Assembly (NCBI GenBank): GCA_039654915.1
Contig: CM077597.1
Location: forward strand, 83,640,001 to 83,704,000
Source of the DNA: Aquilaria yunnanensis
Lineage: Eukaryota; Streptophyta; Magnoliopsida; Malvales; Thymelaeaceae
Direction: 5' to 3'
DNA length: 64,000 bases
Part shown: positions 36,019-48,026 of the stretch, piece by piece
How the letters are laid out: every line of letters starts with the position of its first letter
Position numbering within the stretch: the stretch's first letter is position 1
Notes under the pieces: model-generated
Told to the model about the DNA's origin: nothing
The model's input: only the letters and a program-made list of their open reading frames with translations
The model's database searches: none
Made by a program: the position numbers and the translations under genes

Positions 36019-37503
36019 GGCATCACAATTCGCTAGAAAACGAACCTGGTGGCACTTCGGGCACGTCGTCGTCAGAATCCAAAACCTCCTCGATAGAAAT
36101 CCCCTTGCCTTTGCTCTTATGCCGCTCCTCAGCAGAAGGGGCCTTTACCAAGGCATCTAAAAGAGCCTGCGACGAGGTAGGACTCCGAGGAGGGACGTTG
36201 GTCGGAGGGACGTCGGCAGCAACCTTGGGCGGTGGAGTGGCGGCAGTTTCGGGCTCTCCGCTTACCTCCTCAAGAACTTCCGGCTGAGGAGGTGGAATAG
36301 TCTTCTTCGCCCGTTTCGAAGAAGGCCCAGCCCCAGTCGCTTTCCGCCTTCGGGAGACAGCATTTTTTGTTTGCTTACCTTTCTCGGATTGACTGAGGAA
36401 AAGGGATTTGTAGAAGGCAGCAGTGTCGTCGCCCATCTCTGGAAAAGAAAGAAGACATCAGTGTGAGTCCAAGATGAAATTATAACAAAGGGACTCGAAG
36501 ATAACTTACGCTCATAAAAAGTTTCATAAGTAACTTCCTCCCGAAGGAGTTGCACCAGCCAGGAGTCTTTCCCAACAATGGCAGGAGCTGGCATCCCAAG
36601 GTCTGTCTTGTGCTCCTTCACTACCCCTAGCTCCCGAAGAACCTCCTCGGTCATCAGCTTCCAATTGATGGGGAAGTGGTAGAGAGAGCGCGAAAGGACC
36701 TTGGAATCCCAGTCGGAGACGGCTCGGATACGTCTGTCGAAGTCCGTGAATACGGGAGCCAACTCGGGAGTCAGCATTATCCTCGGATCTACAACGTCCA
36801 TCTCCAGCCTTCCCCGAGCCCACTTGGTAGGAACATGCGACCAGGCCTCCTCCATCTTCAGAAAGAAAAACTTTTGTTGCCACCCTCACCAGCTGTCTTT
36901 AGTGGCAAAAGTGAACATATACTTTTTGCTCCCTGATCCCCGAGGTAGCATAAAGTAAAAGCCACCCTTCGGGACCACGAAGAGCTTATAGTATTGCATA
37001 AAGATAATGAAGTGGGGTTCTATTTTGAAGACGCCACACATACAGAGGAAGGTGTTAAAATAGCAGTACGAGTTCGGCGGAAGTTGATTTATGGCAATGC
37101 CATGGAATTGGCAAAAGTCGCAAATCATCTTCAAAGGAGGGTACCGAAGTCCGGCCTTCAGTTGGGCTCGAAAAATGGTAACCTCGTTACTACGGTTCGA
37201 AAAGCTAAATTGGTCAAAACGTGGCAACCTTGTAATGGCATACGAGGGAAGGAAGAATTTTTTCTTCCATTTTTTTGGTTTTTCAGGAGTGGTGCAGCAA
37301 GGGTGAGACAGAAGAGGTTGCCAGCTCTCGGGAATAGGCATGTCGGCTAAAAAATGATTTCGGAAAAAGGGGAAAATGACTTCGGGAAAAAAGCTTGAAA
37401 AACAGAAAAATCGGGAGGTTAAAACCCACCAAATGCTTTGCCAAAATCTGGGTTTGAAGACGCCGTCGTGAAAGGTGGCTGGAAAAAACTCTGTCAACAA
37501 CAC
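36019..37503 (-). pseudogene. Element E antisense gene, exons 1-2 only
   Basis: Minus strand: exon 1 37341-36510 (832 nt, equal to C) and exon 2 36438-36046, then the first 27 nt of intron 2 before the F LTR. Exon 1 contains MPIPESWQPLLSHP and FCQFHGIAINQLPPN; TGA at 36886-36888 follows DSW, where C has CGA. Exon 2 has the basic SRRRKATGAGPSSKRAKK stretch. Exons 3 and 4 are gone. The leader is cut at 37503 by element C, so its promoter should reappear to the right of the window. Confidence 0.85.
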
Positions 37504-38474
37504 TGATGCCCCAAGGCATCTTCGTTTGCTGTCATGTTGACCGGTGGAGAGACTTCCTGAGGAGGCGAGCGCCTGGAGCTCTGGTTTCCCAGCTGTGTGT
37601 GCCTGAAAAGCTCAAAGAAGAGGTTAGGAGGTCCCTGGTTGGCTTTTCCGGGGAGGACCCTCCGACGCCCAAGTCAGTTTTCTGAGTGAAAGTGGAGGAA
37701 GAACACTAAGGGATCAAGTGCCTTGCCTGTTTTGTGTTTTCTCAGAGGGAGGAAATTGCCCATCCTTTGCCCAGTCCCATTTCCTAGTATTTATAGGAGT
37801 AGCTGGTCCGTTCAGATCATGACACGTGTTCGGTCGGATTTGATCTGTATTTTTGGACCTAGGGGACAGGTAGCCGTTTGCAGCCTCTTTTAGCCCGGGA
37901 CCCGGACAGGTTGTGTCAGGCCTAGGGCGGCTGCGGCGTGTCAGTTCGCCGTTCAGATGTGACGTGTAGGGCTTGTGGGCGACATGTCAGAGGCTCCTTA
38001 AATGCTCATACCGTACTCCCGAGGTCCCCTGGGCGAGGTCGCCCTTCGGTGCGTGCACCCTCTTCGGATTCTATCCGTCCTTCGGTGCGAGCACCTCCTT
38101 CGGGATCTATCCCATAGTTCTTGGAGTTCCCTTGATGAACACCTTCTTCGGGACTCACACCCATAGTTCGGGGATTCCCTTGTTTAGGTGTTTCTTGTTC
38201 GGGGAAGACCTCTTCGGGGCCTCTGCCTTCGGGGAGATTCTCCCTTGTTTCAGAGAGATGGCTCTCTTACCAGAAGACGGTCAGTTTGGCCACTCGATGG
38301 AGACGGTGTTGTCCTCGGAATTCCTGACGAGCTAACCAAAGTCTCGAGCTCATAATGTTTGACTTCGCACCTTCCGAGGTCAATGAAAAGATCCTCTCTT
38401 GGGTGACGTCAGACTCCTCGGCCAATATTCTGGCCGAGAGTTACTACCGAGGAGGCAATAGCCTTTGGCTATCA
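37504..38474 (-). repeat. 3' LTR of element C
   Basis: 971 bp. In plus coordinates it starts TGATGCCCCAAGGCATC, a perfect 6-bp stem with 4-nt loop, and ends GGCTATCA. CACGTG is at 37823-37828, and CTATAAATA (minus) is at about 37791-37799. It is nearly identical to the visible part of the LTR at 63154. Confidence 0.93.
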
Positions 38475-39302
38475 CAGGCCCCCCTCTGAAAAGCCGAAGT
38501 GAGAAACTTCGGTTCATCAGTTTTCGGGTCCTGTGGTTGTGATATCTGTGCCGAAGACGCCTTCTTCTGCTTGTACCGATGGGCAGCATTCTTGCGTCCT
38601 CGAGGCGCGAGAAGATAGGCTGTCCCTGGGCCGAAGATACACCTTCTGCCCGAAGTCACGGGCTGTCCCTTGGTGTCCTTGTGGCGAGGGGAAATAGGAT
38701 AACCTTGTACCGAAGATAGATGTTTTGCCCGAAGTCACAGGCTGTCTTTTGGTGTCTTCGAGGTAACCTACTTTTTTGCCTTTATAGGTCTGCTCATGCG
38801 TCGCGTCCTGTATCCAGCGGAGTCAGTCTAGGGCAGCGCCTCTAGGCCAATCGGTGTCAGAGGGCGTGCTCGAAGTGATGGATGACACGTGGCACGTTTG
38901 CTGCACGATGACCGACACATGGCACACTTCTATTGGGTAAGAATGCACTGAGTATGGCTGGCGCGACTTTTCAGGCGCTCATAGCAGTTATGGCGACGCT
39001 TCGCCTTCCGAGGGGTACTAATGACGATGGTTCTCCTGGCCTTCTTGGCCTATATATATCAGTCCTGTCATAACCCTCTTTCTTCCTCTACTTTTGCTTT
39101 CTTTTGCCTTCTAATTCTCTCCCGATTTTCCGCGGCGGTTCTCCTTTTTCAGGCGTTTTTCCGACCACTTTTCACGACGGCTTCTAGGAACCCAGATTCC
39201 GCCAAGACCTTTGGTGGGTTTTAGTCCTTCTGCTTTTTTCAAAGATTCTTCTTTGTTTTTCCCGAAGTCATTTTCCTTGTTTTTCCCGAACTCGTTTTCA
39301 TC
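38475..39302 (+). promoter_or_regulatory. PPT and promoter region of element C antisense gene
   Basis: The minus-strand polypurine tract lies at 38475-38488 (CAGGCCCCCCTCTG in plus). About three 70-80-bp repeats with GGCTGTCCCT and GCCCGAAGTCACGGG motifs span 38570-38760. A TATATATATC box at 39051-39060 is about 250 nt before the ATG. No other gene is seen. Confidence 0.7.
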
Positions 39303-41750
39303 ATGCCTGTTCCCGAGAGTTGGCAACCTCTTCTTTCTCACCCCTGCTGCACTACTCCGGCAAAACTAGCGAAGTGGAAGAAAAAGTTTTTCTTACCCTC
39401 TTACTCTGTGACGAGGTTGCCCCGTCCTGACCAATTTCCTTTCTCCAACCGAAGTGATGAAATCACCGTTTTCCGAGCCCAACTGAAGGCCGGACTTCGG
39501 TATCCCCCCCCGGAGATGGTTAGCGCATTCTGCAACTTCCATGGCATTGCCGTTAACCAACTCCCACCGAACTCGTACTGCTATTTCAACGCCTTCCTCT
39601 GTATGTGCGGCATTTTCAAAATAAAACCTCACTTTGTAGTTTTTCTTCAGTACTACAAGCTCTTCGTGGTCCCAAAGGGTGGCTTCTACTTTATGCTACC
39701 TCGGGGATCCGGGAGCAAAAAGTATACGTTCACCTTCGCCACCAAAGACAGCTGGCGAGGGTGGCAACAAAAATTATTTTTCCTGAAGAAGTCGGAGGCT
39801 TGGTCGCACGTCCCGACCAAGTGGGCTCAGGGGAGGCTCAAGATGGATGTTGTTGACCCAAAGATACTGCTAGACGCCGACGTAGCACCTATCTTCGAGG
39901 ACTTCGACAGGCGCATCCGGGCCGTCTCTGACTGGGCTGCCGAGGTCTCTCCTCGTGCCCTTTACCCCTTTCCGATCAACTGGAGGCTCATGACCGAAGA
40001 GGTCCTTCGGGAACTCAAGGTGGTAAAGGAGCATGTGACAGACCTCAACATGCCGAAACCGGCTTCTTCGGGGAAGGACTCCTGGCTCGTGAAACTCCTT
40101 CGGGGGAAAGAGACTTATGAGTCTTTTTACGAGAGTAAGTTACTTTCTCATTTTTTCCTTCATAACTTCATCTTGGACTTACACTGATCTTCTCTTCCTT
40201 TTTTCAGAGATGGGCGACGACGCGGCTGCCTTCTGCAAGGCTCTTTTTACCGGGCAGGCCCAGAGGGGCGAACAGACAAAGAAGGCCGCCTCTCAGAGGC
40301 GAAAGCAGACTTCGGGCGGCCCTCCCCCCAAACGGGCAAAGAAAGCTGCTCCTTCCTCTCTTCCGCAAATTCCGGAGGAGGTAGGCGAGGAGCCCGGAGA
40401 CCTTGCTGCCCCTTTGCCCAAGGTTCCTTCTGTCGACGTCCCTTCTTCCGACGTCCTTCCTCAAAGCCCCACGCCTTCGCATGCTCTTCTGGAGGGCGAT
40501 GGGGAGGAGACCCCTTCTGCCGAGGAACGGCGTCAAATAAAAGGCAAGGGGATCTCTACTGAGGCGACGTCGATTCTTGACGACGACGTTAGCGAGGTGC
40601 CAGCAGGTTTGTACTTTGTCGAAGAACCCTTTTCTTCTCTTGTATTTTCTTAAGGGTTTTCTGGCTTTAACCAATTTTCCTGCCTTGTTGCGCAGCGGAG
40701 CTGGCCGCTCCTAACTGGGTTGCCGAACACGCCCGCAAGAGGGCCCTTCGGGATGCCCAAGTCCCAGCAGGGAAAGTTCCGAATGAGCCCTTCTAGACGT
40801 TCACGGAGGACATGAATATGTACTCCGAGGACTGTCCCGAGATGGCCAGGCAGATGTGCAAAGGGGTTTTTACTGAGGCCTATTACAAGGCCCTTACGGA
40901 GGCTTACCCTGGCGACATCTCTTTGGCCGCCAAACTCACTGAACATGCCGCCTAGGTATGCTTCATTGTTTCCTTAGTGCCAATTTCGCCTTTGCCTTTT
41001 ACATAGCGTCATTTTCCCTTTGTTTTGCCTTTTTTGCAGCTGATGGGGTATGCCGGGTTGCTCCGTGTTCGGGTGGCGCGAGAGACAGAATGGAGGGCGT
41101 CACTCTGGGACCTTTACACCAAGATGAAGGCCCAGTTTTCGGTGTTGGCTGCCGATAATGCTCAGCTGAAGCAGTCTTCGGATAAGGAAATTGCTGAACT
41201 TCGGGAGGGGTTCATAAAAGAAAAAGAGGAACTTGAGAAAGGCACCTCTCAGAAACTTTCCGACCTCGGCTCTCGGATGGCGGAGCTGACTTCGACCGTA
41301 GAAGTGATTCAAAAGGATAAGTCAGAAAGTGACGCAATCCTTGCGAAAACGCTCGAGGAAAAGGCCCAGCTCGAAGCCGAGGTCGCATCTCTGAAGAAGC
41401 CTTCAGAAGAGAAGAAGATGATGAAGGCATTGAAGAGAAAGCTTAAGGATCTGGAGAAGGATTACGCGGATCTGGAGAAGGACTATGCAGATTTGGCGGT
41501 CAAGAAGCGGGAGTCCGATGATATGACGAAGTTGGGCTTTCAAGACGGCTTCTGTCTTGCTCGGCACCAAATTCTGCAGAAGTTCCCAGATTTTGACCTC
41601 TCCTTCCTGGAAGGCATGAACATCCCGAAGGAGCCTCGGTGGACTTGGTCCAAGATCGAGCACTTGAAACTGCCTCCTTCTTTCTCGGCGCCGAAGGCTG
41701 CTGAGAAAAGCACAGAGGCTGGCAGTTCTCAAGACGCCGAGGTTCCTTAG
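39303..41750 (+). pseudogene. Antisense four-exon gene of element C (Transposase_28-like)
   Basis: Exons 39303-40134, 40208-40606, 40696-40955, 41040-41750. Borders are GT-AG and the phases (1, 1, 0) give a 733-residue frame. It contains MPVPESWQPLLSHPCC, FCNFHGIAVNQLPPN, MLPRGSGSKKYTF, a basic exon 2 (PPPKRAKKA) and a coiled coil with the repeated unit DLEKDYADLEKDYADL in exon 4. Exon 3 has two stops, TAG at 40794-40796 (Trp in A, B and F) and TAG at 40953-40955 (Gln in the others); exons 1, 2 and 4 are open. The family's biochemical role is unknown. Confidence 0.85.
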
Positions 41751-42210
41751 TTTGTACTAGGCCCTTTTGTCTTCATTTTCTTCTTCTTTTTTGTAGTCTT
41801 TCAGCAACTTTCTTCTCTGTAAGCACTCTTTGGCTCAACAGATAAAAATTTGGCTAAGTATTTTTTGCCAGATCCCTTTGTTGCCCTTTATCCCGAACAT
41901 AATTCGCTCGAGAGACTTCGGAAAACCATACTTTTGCTTTCCTTTGTCCCGAACATATTTGCTCAAGGAACTTCGGAAAACCATACTCTTGCTTTCCTTT
42001 GTCCCGAACATATTCGCTCAAGGGACTTCGGAAAACCATACTCTTGCTTTCCTTTGTCCCGAACATATTCGCTCAAGGGACTTCAGAAAACCGTACTCTT
42101 TGCTTTCCTCGGCGATTGCTTTCGTGAGACTCTTGTTTTGTACTTCTTCAGAACTTTTTACTTAGACAAATTTGTCCAACTTGTGCAATACAACCTTCCC
42201 ACCAAACATT
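41751..42210. repeat. Convergence zone of element C
   Basis: No gene is seen. Four regular units of about 61 bp (41895-42100) have the core CGAACATATTCGCTCAAGGG and a following ACTTCGGAAAACC. They are more regular than in A, B and F, suggesting recent local amplification. Confidence 0.75.
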
Positions 42211-43501
42211 TTAGGCATAGAATTTTTTCAAGGCCTCTGAGTGCCAAGTGTTTTTTAATTCTATGCCTTCGGCATCACCGAGCTTATAAACTCCTTTTCG
42301 TACTTCGGCAAGTACCAGGTACGGTCCTTCCCAATTTGCGCGAAGTACCCCGTGGGATGGCTTTCGGGGTGCAAATTCAGCCTTTCGAACAACGAGGTCT
42401 CCCTGTTTTATTCCCTTTGGCTTGGCGCGTAGGTTTATGGCTGCTGCTATTCTTTGCTGGAAAGCTTTTCTTCTCAGCTCGACTACTTCTCTGTGTTTGC
42501 CGACGAGGTCGAGCTTGGTTCTCAGGCCGAGGTCATTTCCACTTTCATCGAACACTTGGACTCGTATTGACGGTTGTACTACCTCGACAGGGATGATGGC
42601 CTCTGTGCCGAAGACGAGTGAAAAGGGCGTTTCCCCTGTGGTTCTTCGGGGTGTTGTTCGGTAGCTCCATAACACGCTTTGGAGTTCTCCTGGCCATTTC
42701 CCTTTTGCTTCTCCCAATCTCTTTTTCAGACCATCTTTTATGGTCCTGTTAGATACTTCCACCTGCCCATTACTTTGGAGGTGAGCTACTGGGGCGAAGT
42801 GCATTTTTGTCCCGAGGTCGCTAATGAACTCTTGGAATCCTTTGTCTATGAACTGGGATCCATTGTCCGCTACGAGTACCCTCGGTATGCCGAATCTGCA
42901 TACGATGTTTTTCCATACGAACTTCTGCACTTCTTTTGCCGAGATAGTTGTCAGAGGTTCTGCCTCGACCCATTTAGAGAAATAGTCAACTGCTACTACG
43001 CAGAACTTTATGCCTCCAGGCGCCATTGGGAGTGGCCCAATGAGATCTATGCCCCAAACTGCGAAGGGCCAAGGATAGTCTGCCGAAGTCACGAACTCCG
43101 AGGGTGTTCTTTGGATGTTCGCATGTCTCTGGCAACTACCACATTTCCGGACGAACTGCTTGGCGTCCTTTCTCAGGGTAGGCCAGAAGTATCCTCGGCG
43201 AAGTATCACTGCTGCTAGGGCGTCGGTTCCGATGTGCGAACCACAAGCACCTTCGTGAACTTCTTCGAGGATCATTTCAGTATCCTCTTCACTAACACAC
43301 CTCTGTAGTGGATTTGCATATCCTTGCCGATATAGTTCTTCTCCAATTAAGAAGAAACGTCCTGAGCGCCTTCGCACTTTTGCGGCTTCGCTGGGGTCTT
43401 CGGGGAGTGTGTTGGTTGCGAGATACGTTTTGATTGGTTCTTTCCATCCTTTCCCCGAGGTCTCTATGCTTAACACCGCGATGCTGGGGTGGCTTAGCAC
43501 T
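42211..43501 (-). pseudogene. Element C integrase part of pol (distal to element G)
   Basis: On the minus strand it reads from TEVLSHPSIAVLS through the HHCC zinc finger (HEGACGSHIGTDA...CGSC), the DDE core (GIDLIGPLPMAPGG, ADNGSQF, NGQVEVSNR) to the C-terminal KNTWHSEALKKFYA and stop. It is uninterrupted by itself but separated from its start by the 15.4-kb element G. It joins the piece at 58943 after the duplicated GCACT. Confidence 0.93.
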
Positions 43502-45990
43502 TGTGGCAACGTCGGGTTTTCGGGAGTCGCCACCAATCAGTTTTCTTAGGTCGATTGGTCACCTTAAAATTGGTCTGCGAGAGTTCGGGGATCGGGAGTA
43601 CGGTTACGTTAAAACAACTTTGTTAAAACGCCCAAAAATTGGCACCTTAGTTGATTTTAATTTTGTTTTGCTTTGCTTTTAAATAATTCTCAGTTAATTT
43701 TCAAAATTAGAAATTTTAACTGGATTAGTCGAAATGTGGATTTTTAAATTAATTAATTTGTATGAAATTTTATACTTCCGAACCATGGACTCTGCCGAGT
43801 CATTTGGACACGGAAGATTTTTGATTCCGAACCATGGACTCTACCGAGTCATTTGGACACGGAATTTGGTGAACTTTTAAATAATTTAATCCATATTGTA
43901 AATATGGATTTTTATCTTTTTTTTTTATTTAATTTATTTAATTAAAAGGGTGATATTTTTTTTAAACCGCAGATCCTGACGGATCATCCGGATATGTAAG
44001 TTGATTTAATTTATAGTTAATTATTTAATTCTTATTTTTATGGAATTAATTATTAGTTTAATTACTAATTCGTAATTCTTTTTGTTATAGAATTTTTAGA
44101 TTCATTAATAATCTAAAAATTTTTATTTTCTATATTTTTCTTTCTTTTCTTTCTTTTCCTTTTTATCTTTCTTATCTTATCTTATCTTTCTTATCTTTAT
44201 TATCTTTTTCTTATCTTTCTTATCTTTTTCTTATCTTGTTTTAATTTTCTTTTTTGTTTTCTTGTTTAATGAAAAATATTTATTATTTTAGTGGATTTAA
44301 AAGTTATATTTTAAATAAATCAGTAAAATATAAAGTCTTAATTTTCATGTATTTTTTTAAACAGGTTTTATTTTTATTTTTTTATTATTTTTACTGGATA
44401 AAAATAACTATTAAAATTAATTTTAACTTTTTGTTATCTTTAAAGAATTAAAAACATGTATATAAAAATAAAAATAATTGGCTTTTTTAAAAATAATTTT
44501 TATTAGCCTTAATAATTAATTACAAAATAATCTTCTTTTAATTTTCATTTATTTATTAATTAGTAAAGGGTAAAGGTGAATTAAATAAAAAAATTATATA
44601 AAGAAAAAAAATTAATAATAATAAAGTGGGGCTTTTTGGCCATCCACTTTAAAAATAATAATAAATGTTAGCAAAGTTAATTAAATTAATTGTTAAACAA
44701 CAATAATAAAAAGTTAGTCAAGTTAATTAAATTAATTAATTAACCACAATAATAAAAAGTTAGCCAAGTTAATTAAATTAATTAATTAACAACAGTAAAA
44801 AGTTAGCCAAGTTAATTAAATTAATTAATTAACAACAATAATAAAAAGTTAGCCAAATTAATTAACAACAATAAATAAAAAGTTAGCCAAATTAATTAAA
44901 TTAATTAACAACAATAAATAAAAAGTTAGCCAAATTAATTAAATTAATTAATTAACAAAAATAATAAAAGTTAGCCAAGTTAATTAAATTAATTAATTAA
45001 CAACAATAATAAAAGTTAATTAATTGTTAACAACAATTATAAAAGTTAGTAATAATGCAAAAATTAAAAGGTTAGTAACAATAATAGTATTAAAAGTTAG
45101 TTGTTAGTAAGTTAATAACAACAATAAAAAAAGGGGTTAGTAATAAACAAATAATAAACAAACAAGTAAAAATTAAAAGGGTTAGTAATTAATTCTGCAA
45201 GAATAAAATACAAAGTTAGTGACCAAAGTGAAAGAAATTGAAAAGATGAAGGATTAAATGAGAGTTGTACCCTTGATTTTAAATTCTGAATTCTGAGAAA
45301 TGGAAACAGATCGCGCGCGGGGGGGGAAGAAGATGGCTTAATCGTCAAAATGAAAAGTTTTGAGATTTTCTGGGGAAAGGAAGGAGAGCTAGGGACTAAG
45401 GCTGTAATTTTTTCTATTTTAAAAACGGAGCTCTAAGCTTTTCTTTCTATTTTTATCTGTGTTCAGCACAAAATTTGGGGGGCTATTTATAGAGGAAGTT
45501 TAGCTGAACTGTTGATGGATAAATTAATAAAAAATTTCAAACTTATCTCTTAAATTGGTAAAATGACAATTTTAGTCCTTTACGTCTCTCAGCCTCTGGA
45601 TAAGTTCCTGAAGCTTCTGATTTTGACAATTTTGTCGTTTTCTGTCAATTGGAGCCAAAAACGTCGGCAGGCTCAAAATTTTATGTGACAAACTACCAAA
45701 TGCTCCTGGAACTTTTAGAATTTGTCAATTTTTTTCCGAAACTTCTCAATTTTGTCATTTTTACCTCAAACTTTTAATTTTTTGTCATTTTTTTCATGAA
45801 ATTTTATTTTATTTCAAACATACACATATTCACACATATATCATTTTAAATCAAATTTTCACAAAAAAATATATTTTAAACTAATTAAATTTTTTTAATA
45901 ATAATAGTAATATATTTTTTTTTAAATTAATTTTTTTTAATAAAATTTTTTCAAAATTTTAAAACACCCGGACGAAATTGGGTGTCAACA
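43502..45990 (-). repeat. 3' LTR of element G
   Basis: Plus-strand ends TGTGGCAAC and GTGTCAACA. It holds a 2-copy repeat of CCGAACCATGGACTCTGC type (43788-43866), a TTATCTTTC-rich tract (44100-44240), an AT-rich array of about 45-55-bp units with AAGTTAGCCAAGTTAATTAA (44655-45030), and a TATA box (CTATAAATAGCCC on minus, 45480-45493). Short open frames in it are chance frames in AT-rich DNA. Confidence 0.97.
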
Positions 45991-46004
45991 GCTGCCCCCC
46001 TTTG
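45991..46004 (-). other. Polypurine tract of element G
   Basis: On the minus strand AAAGGGGGGCAGC directly precedes the 3' LTR, the usual place for plus-strand priming. It confirms that G runs on the minus strand. Confidence 0.9.
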
Positions 46005-46078
46005 CATGCTTCATGGGACATGATGTATGCAAAGTGGTTACCAAATTTCGTCCGGCTTAGGTAGGCATTGAGAATGTT

Positions 46079-46345
46079 CTCGCCGCCCAAACAGTAAGGT
46101 TTAAGGAAAGGTCCTTAAAACCTCTAACGATAGGAAAGCTCCTATTGTTGTAAGATGGACTGATTGATTGATTATTTGTTTGAGGCTAAGGAAAGGTCCT
46201 TAGAACCTCTAACGATAGGAAAGCTCCTATCGTTGTAAGATGGACTGATGGATTGATTGTTTGTTTTAGGTTAAGGAAATGTCCTTAGAACCTCTAACGA
46301 TAGGAAAGCTTCTATCGTTGTAAGATGAACTGATTGATTGATTAT
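46079..46345. repeat. Three hairpin-containing units of about 88 bp in G
   Basis: Units begin AAGGAAAGGTCCTTA and contain AACGATAGGA-AAGC-TCCTATCGTT, a 10-bp stem with a 4-nt loop that is perfect in the middle copy (46204-46240) and has one changed base in each of the other two. They end with a TTGATTGATT spacer shared with the adjacent 47-bp array. Confidence 0.9.
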
Positions 46346-47490
46346 TTGTTTTCGAGGCAAAGGTTCCATCCTTAAAACCTCGGATTGATTGATTGATCTC
46401 GAGGCAAAGGTTCCATCCTTAAAACCCCGGATTGATTGATTGATGTCGAGGCAAAGGTTCCATCCTTAAAACCTTGAATTGATTGATTGATGTCGAGGCA
46501 AAGGTTCCATCCTTAAAACCTCGGATTGATAATTGATCTCGAGGCAAAGGTTCCATCCTTAAAACCCCGGATTGATTGATTGATCTCGAGGCAAAGGTTC
46601 TATCCTTAAAACCTCGGATTGATTGATTGATCTCGAGGCAAAGGTTCCATCCTTAAAACCCCGGATTGATTGATTGATCTCGAGGCAAAGGTTCTATCCT
46701 TAAAACCTCGGATTGATTGATTGATCTCGAGGCAAAGGTTCTATCCTTAAAACCCCGGATTGATTGATTGATCTCGAGGCAAAGGTTCCATCCTTAAAAC
46801 CTCGGATTGATAATTGATCTCGAGGCAAAGGTTCCATCCTTAAAACCCCGGATTGATTGATTGATCTCGAGGCAAAGGTTCTATCCTTAAAACCTCGGAT
46901 TGATTGATTGATCTCGAGGCAAAGGTTCCATCCTTAAAACCTCGAATTGATTGATTGATGTCGAGGCAAAGGTTCCATCCTTAAAACCTCGGATTGATAA
47001 TTGATCTCGAGGCAAAGGTTCCATCCTTAAAACCCCGGATTGATTGATTGATCTCGAGGCAAAGGTTCTATCCTTAAAACCTCGGATTGATTGATTGATC
47101 TCGAGGCAAAGGTTCCATCCTTAAAACCTTGAATTGATTGATTGATGTCGAGGCAAAGGTTCCATCCTTAAAACCTCGGATTGATAATTGATCTCGAGGC
47201 AAAGGTTCCATCCTTAAAACCCCGGATTGATTGATTGATCTCGAGGCAAAGGTTCTATCCTTAAAACCCCGGATTGATTAATTGATGTCGAGGCAAAGGT
47301 TCCATCCTTAAAACCTCGATGATTGATTGAGTTCGAGGCAAAGGTTCCATCCTTAAAACCTCGGATTGATAATTGATTGTTTTCGAGGCAAAGGTTCCAT
47401 CCTTAAAACCCTGGATTGATGAAAATTGATTCTTTTCGAGGCAAAGGTTCCATCCTTAAAACCCTGATGATGAAAATTGATTTTGAGGCT
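46346..47490. repeat. Tandem array of about two dozen 47-bp units in G
   Basis: The unit is CGAGGCAAAGGTTCCATCC then TTAAAACCTCGGATTGATTG and ATTGATCT. It recurs every 47 nt, with 44-nt variants containing GATAATTGAT. CGAGG and CCTCG at the ends of the core, with AGG/CCT inside, can pair into a hairpin in every unit. Variants T/C at two sites alternate in blocks, a sign of unequal crossing over. It lies in the 3' untranslated part of the element; Ogre-type elements are known to hold such arrays there. Confidence 0.93.
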
Positions 47491-48026
47491 AAGGAGTTTT
47501 CCTTAGGACCTCGAGCGAAATTTATATGAAAGCAATTGAAATTGGAATAATTTTCTTCGAAAGTGTGAATTTTCATAATAGGCGAGCGCAAAGAATTAGG
47601 CTTCGATAAAATGAGTGAATCTTGATGATGACAATAACACTGACAAATTATGTAAAGGGAACGGATGTTTGGAATCAATATTCAAGGTTCATCTAATATT
47701 TTCTTCAGTAAATATAGATTCCCTTGTGAGATATGTCATCCGAATAAGGTTAAAGCTTAACTACCCCAAAATGTTATGCCTAGTAGACCTAATAGGATGC
47801 GTCTCAAGAGTAACAAAAATTACTCTTTACTCAGCCATTCCAACCTAAAGGCATTGTCGCATGGTTTTAATATCAGCATGGACGAAACTATCTTATAAAA
47901 AGAAATTCCCTGAAAAGAAAAACTGAAACGCGAAAGAAAATGCTGATAATAAAACTAAAGGACAAGAAAAACGGATCAGATCGCTTCTTTCTTCCACAAT
48001 ACTTCAACAGGGTGAGTAGAGGACCA
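47491..48026. other. Non-coding spacer between the array and the LOG-like gene
   Basis: AT-rich sequence without recognisable repeats or protein similarity. Short open frames on both strands (for example 47615-47848 plus) show no motif and were not accepted. It would hold the 3' untranslated region of the LOG-like gene. Confidence 0.6.

Noticed and set aside
44254..44451. 65-codon frame in LTR G, also at 57206-57403
   Set aside because: Identical only because the LTRs are identical; AT-rich composition, no motif, and against the direction of the element.
45112..45348. 78-codon minus-strand frame in LTR G, with a copy at 58064-58300
   Set aside because: It overlaps the AT-rich LTR array and has hydrophobic low-complexity content; the two copies differ at the LTR substitution site, so no sign of selection.
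46346..47490. Regular repeats that look like a CRISPR array
   Set aside because: The whole unit repeats with no unique spacers, and the context is a plant retrotransposon; it is an ordinary tandem array.
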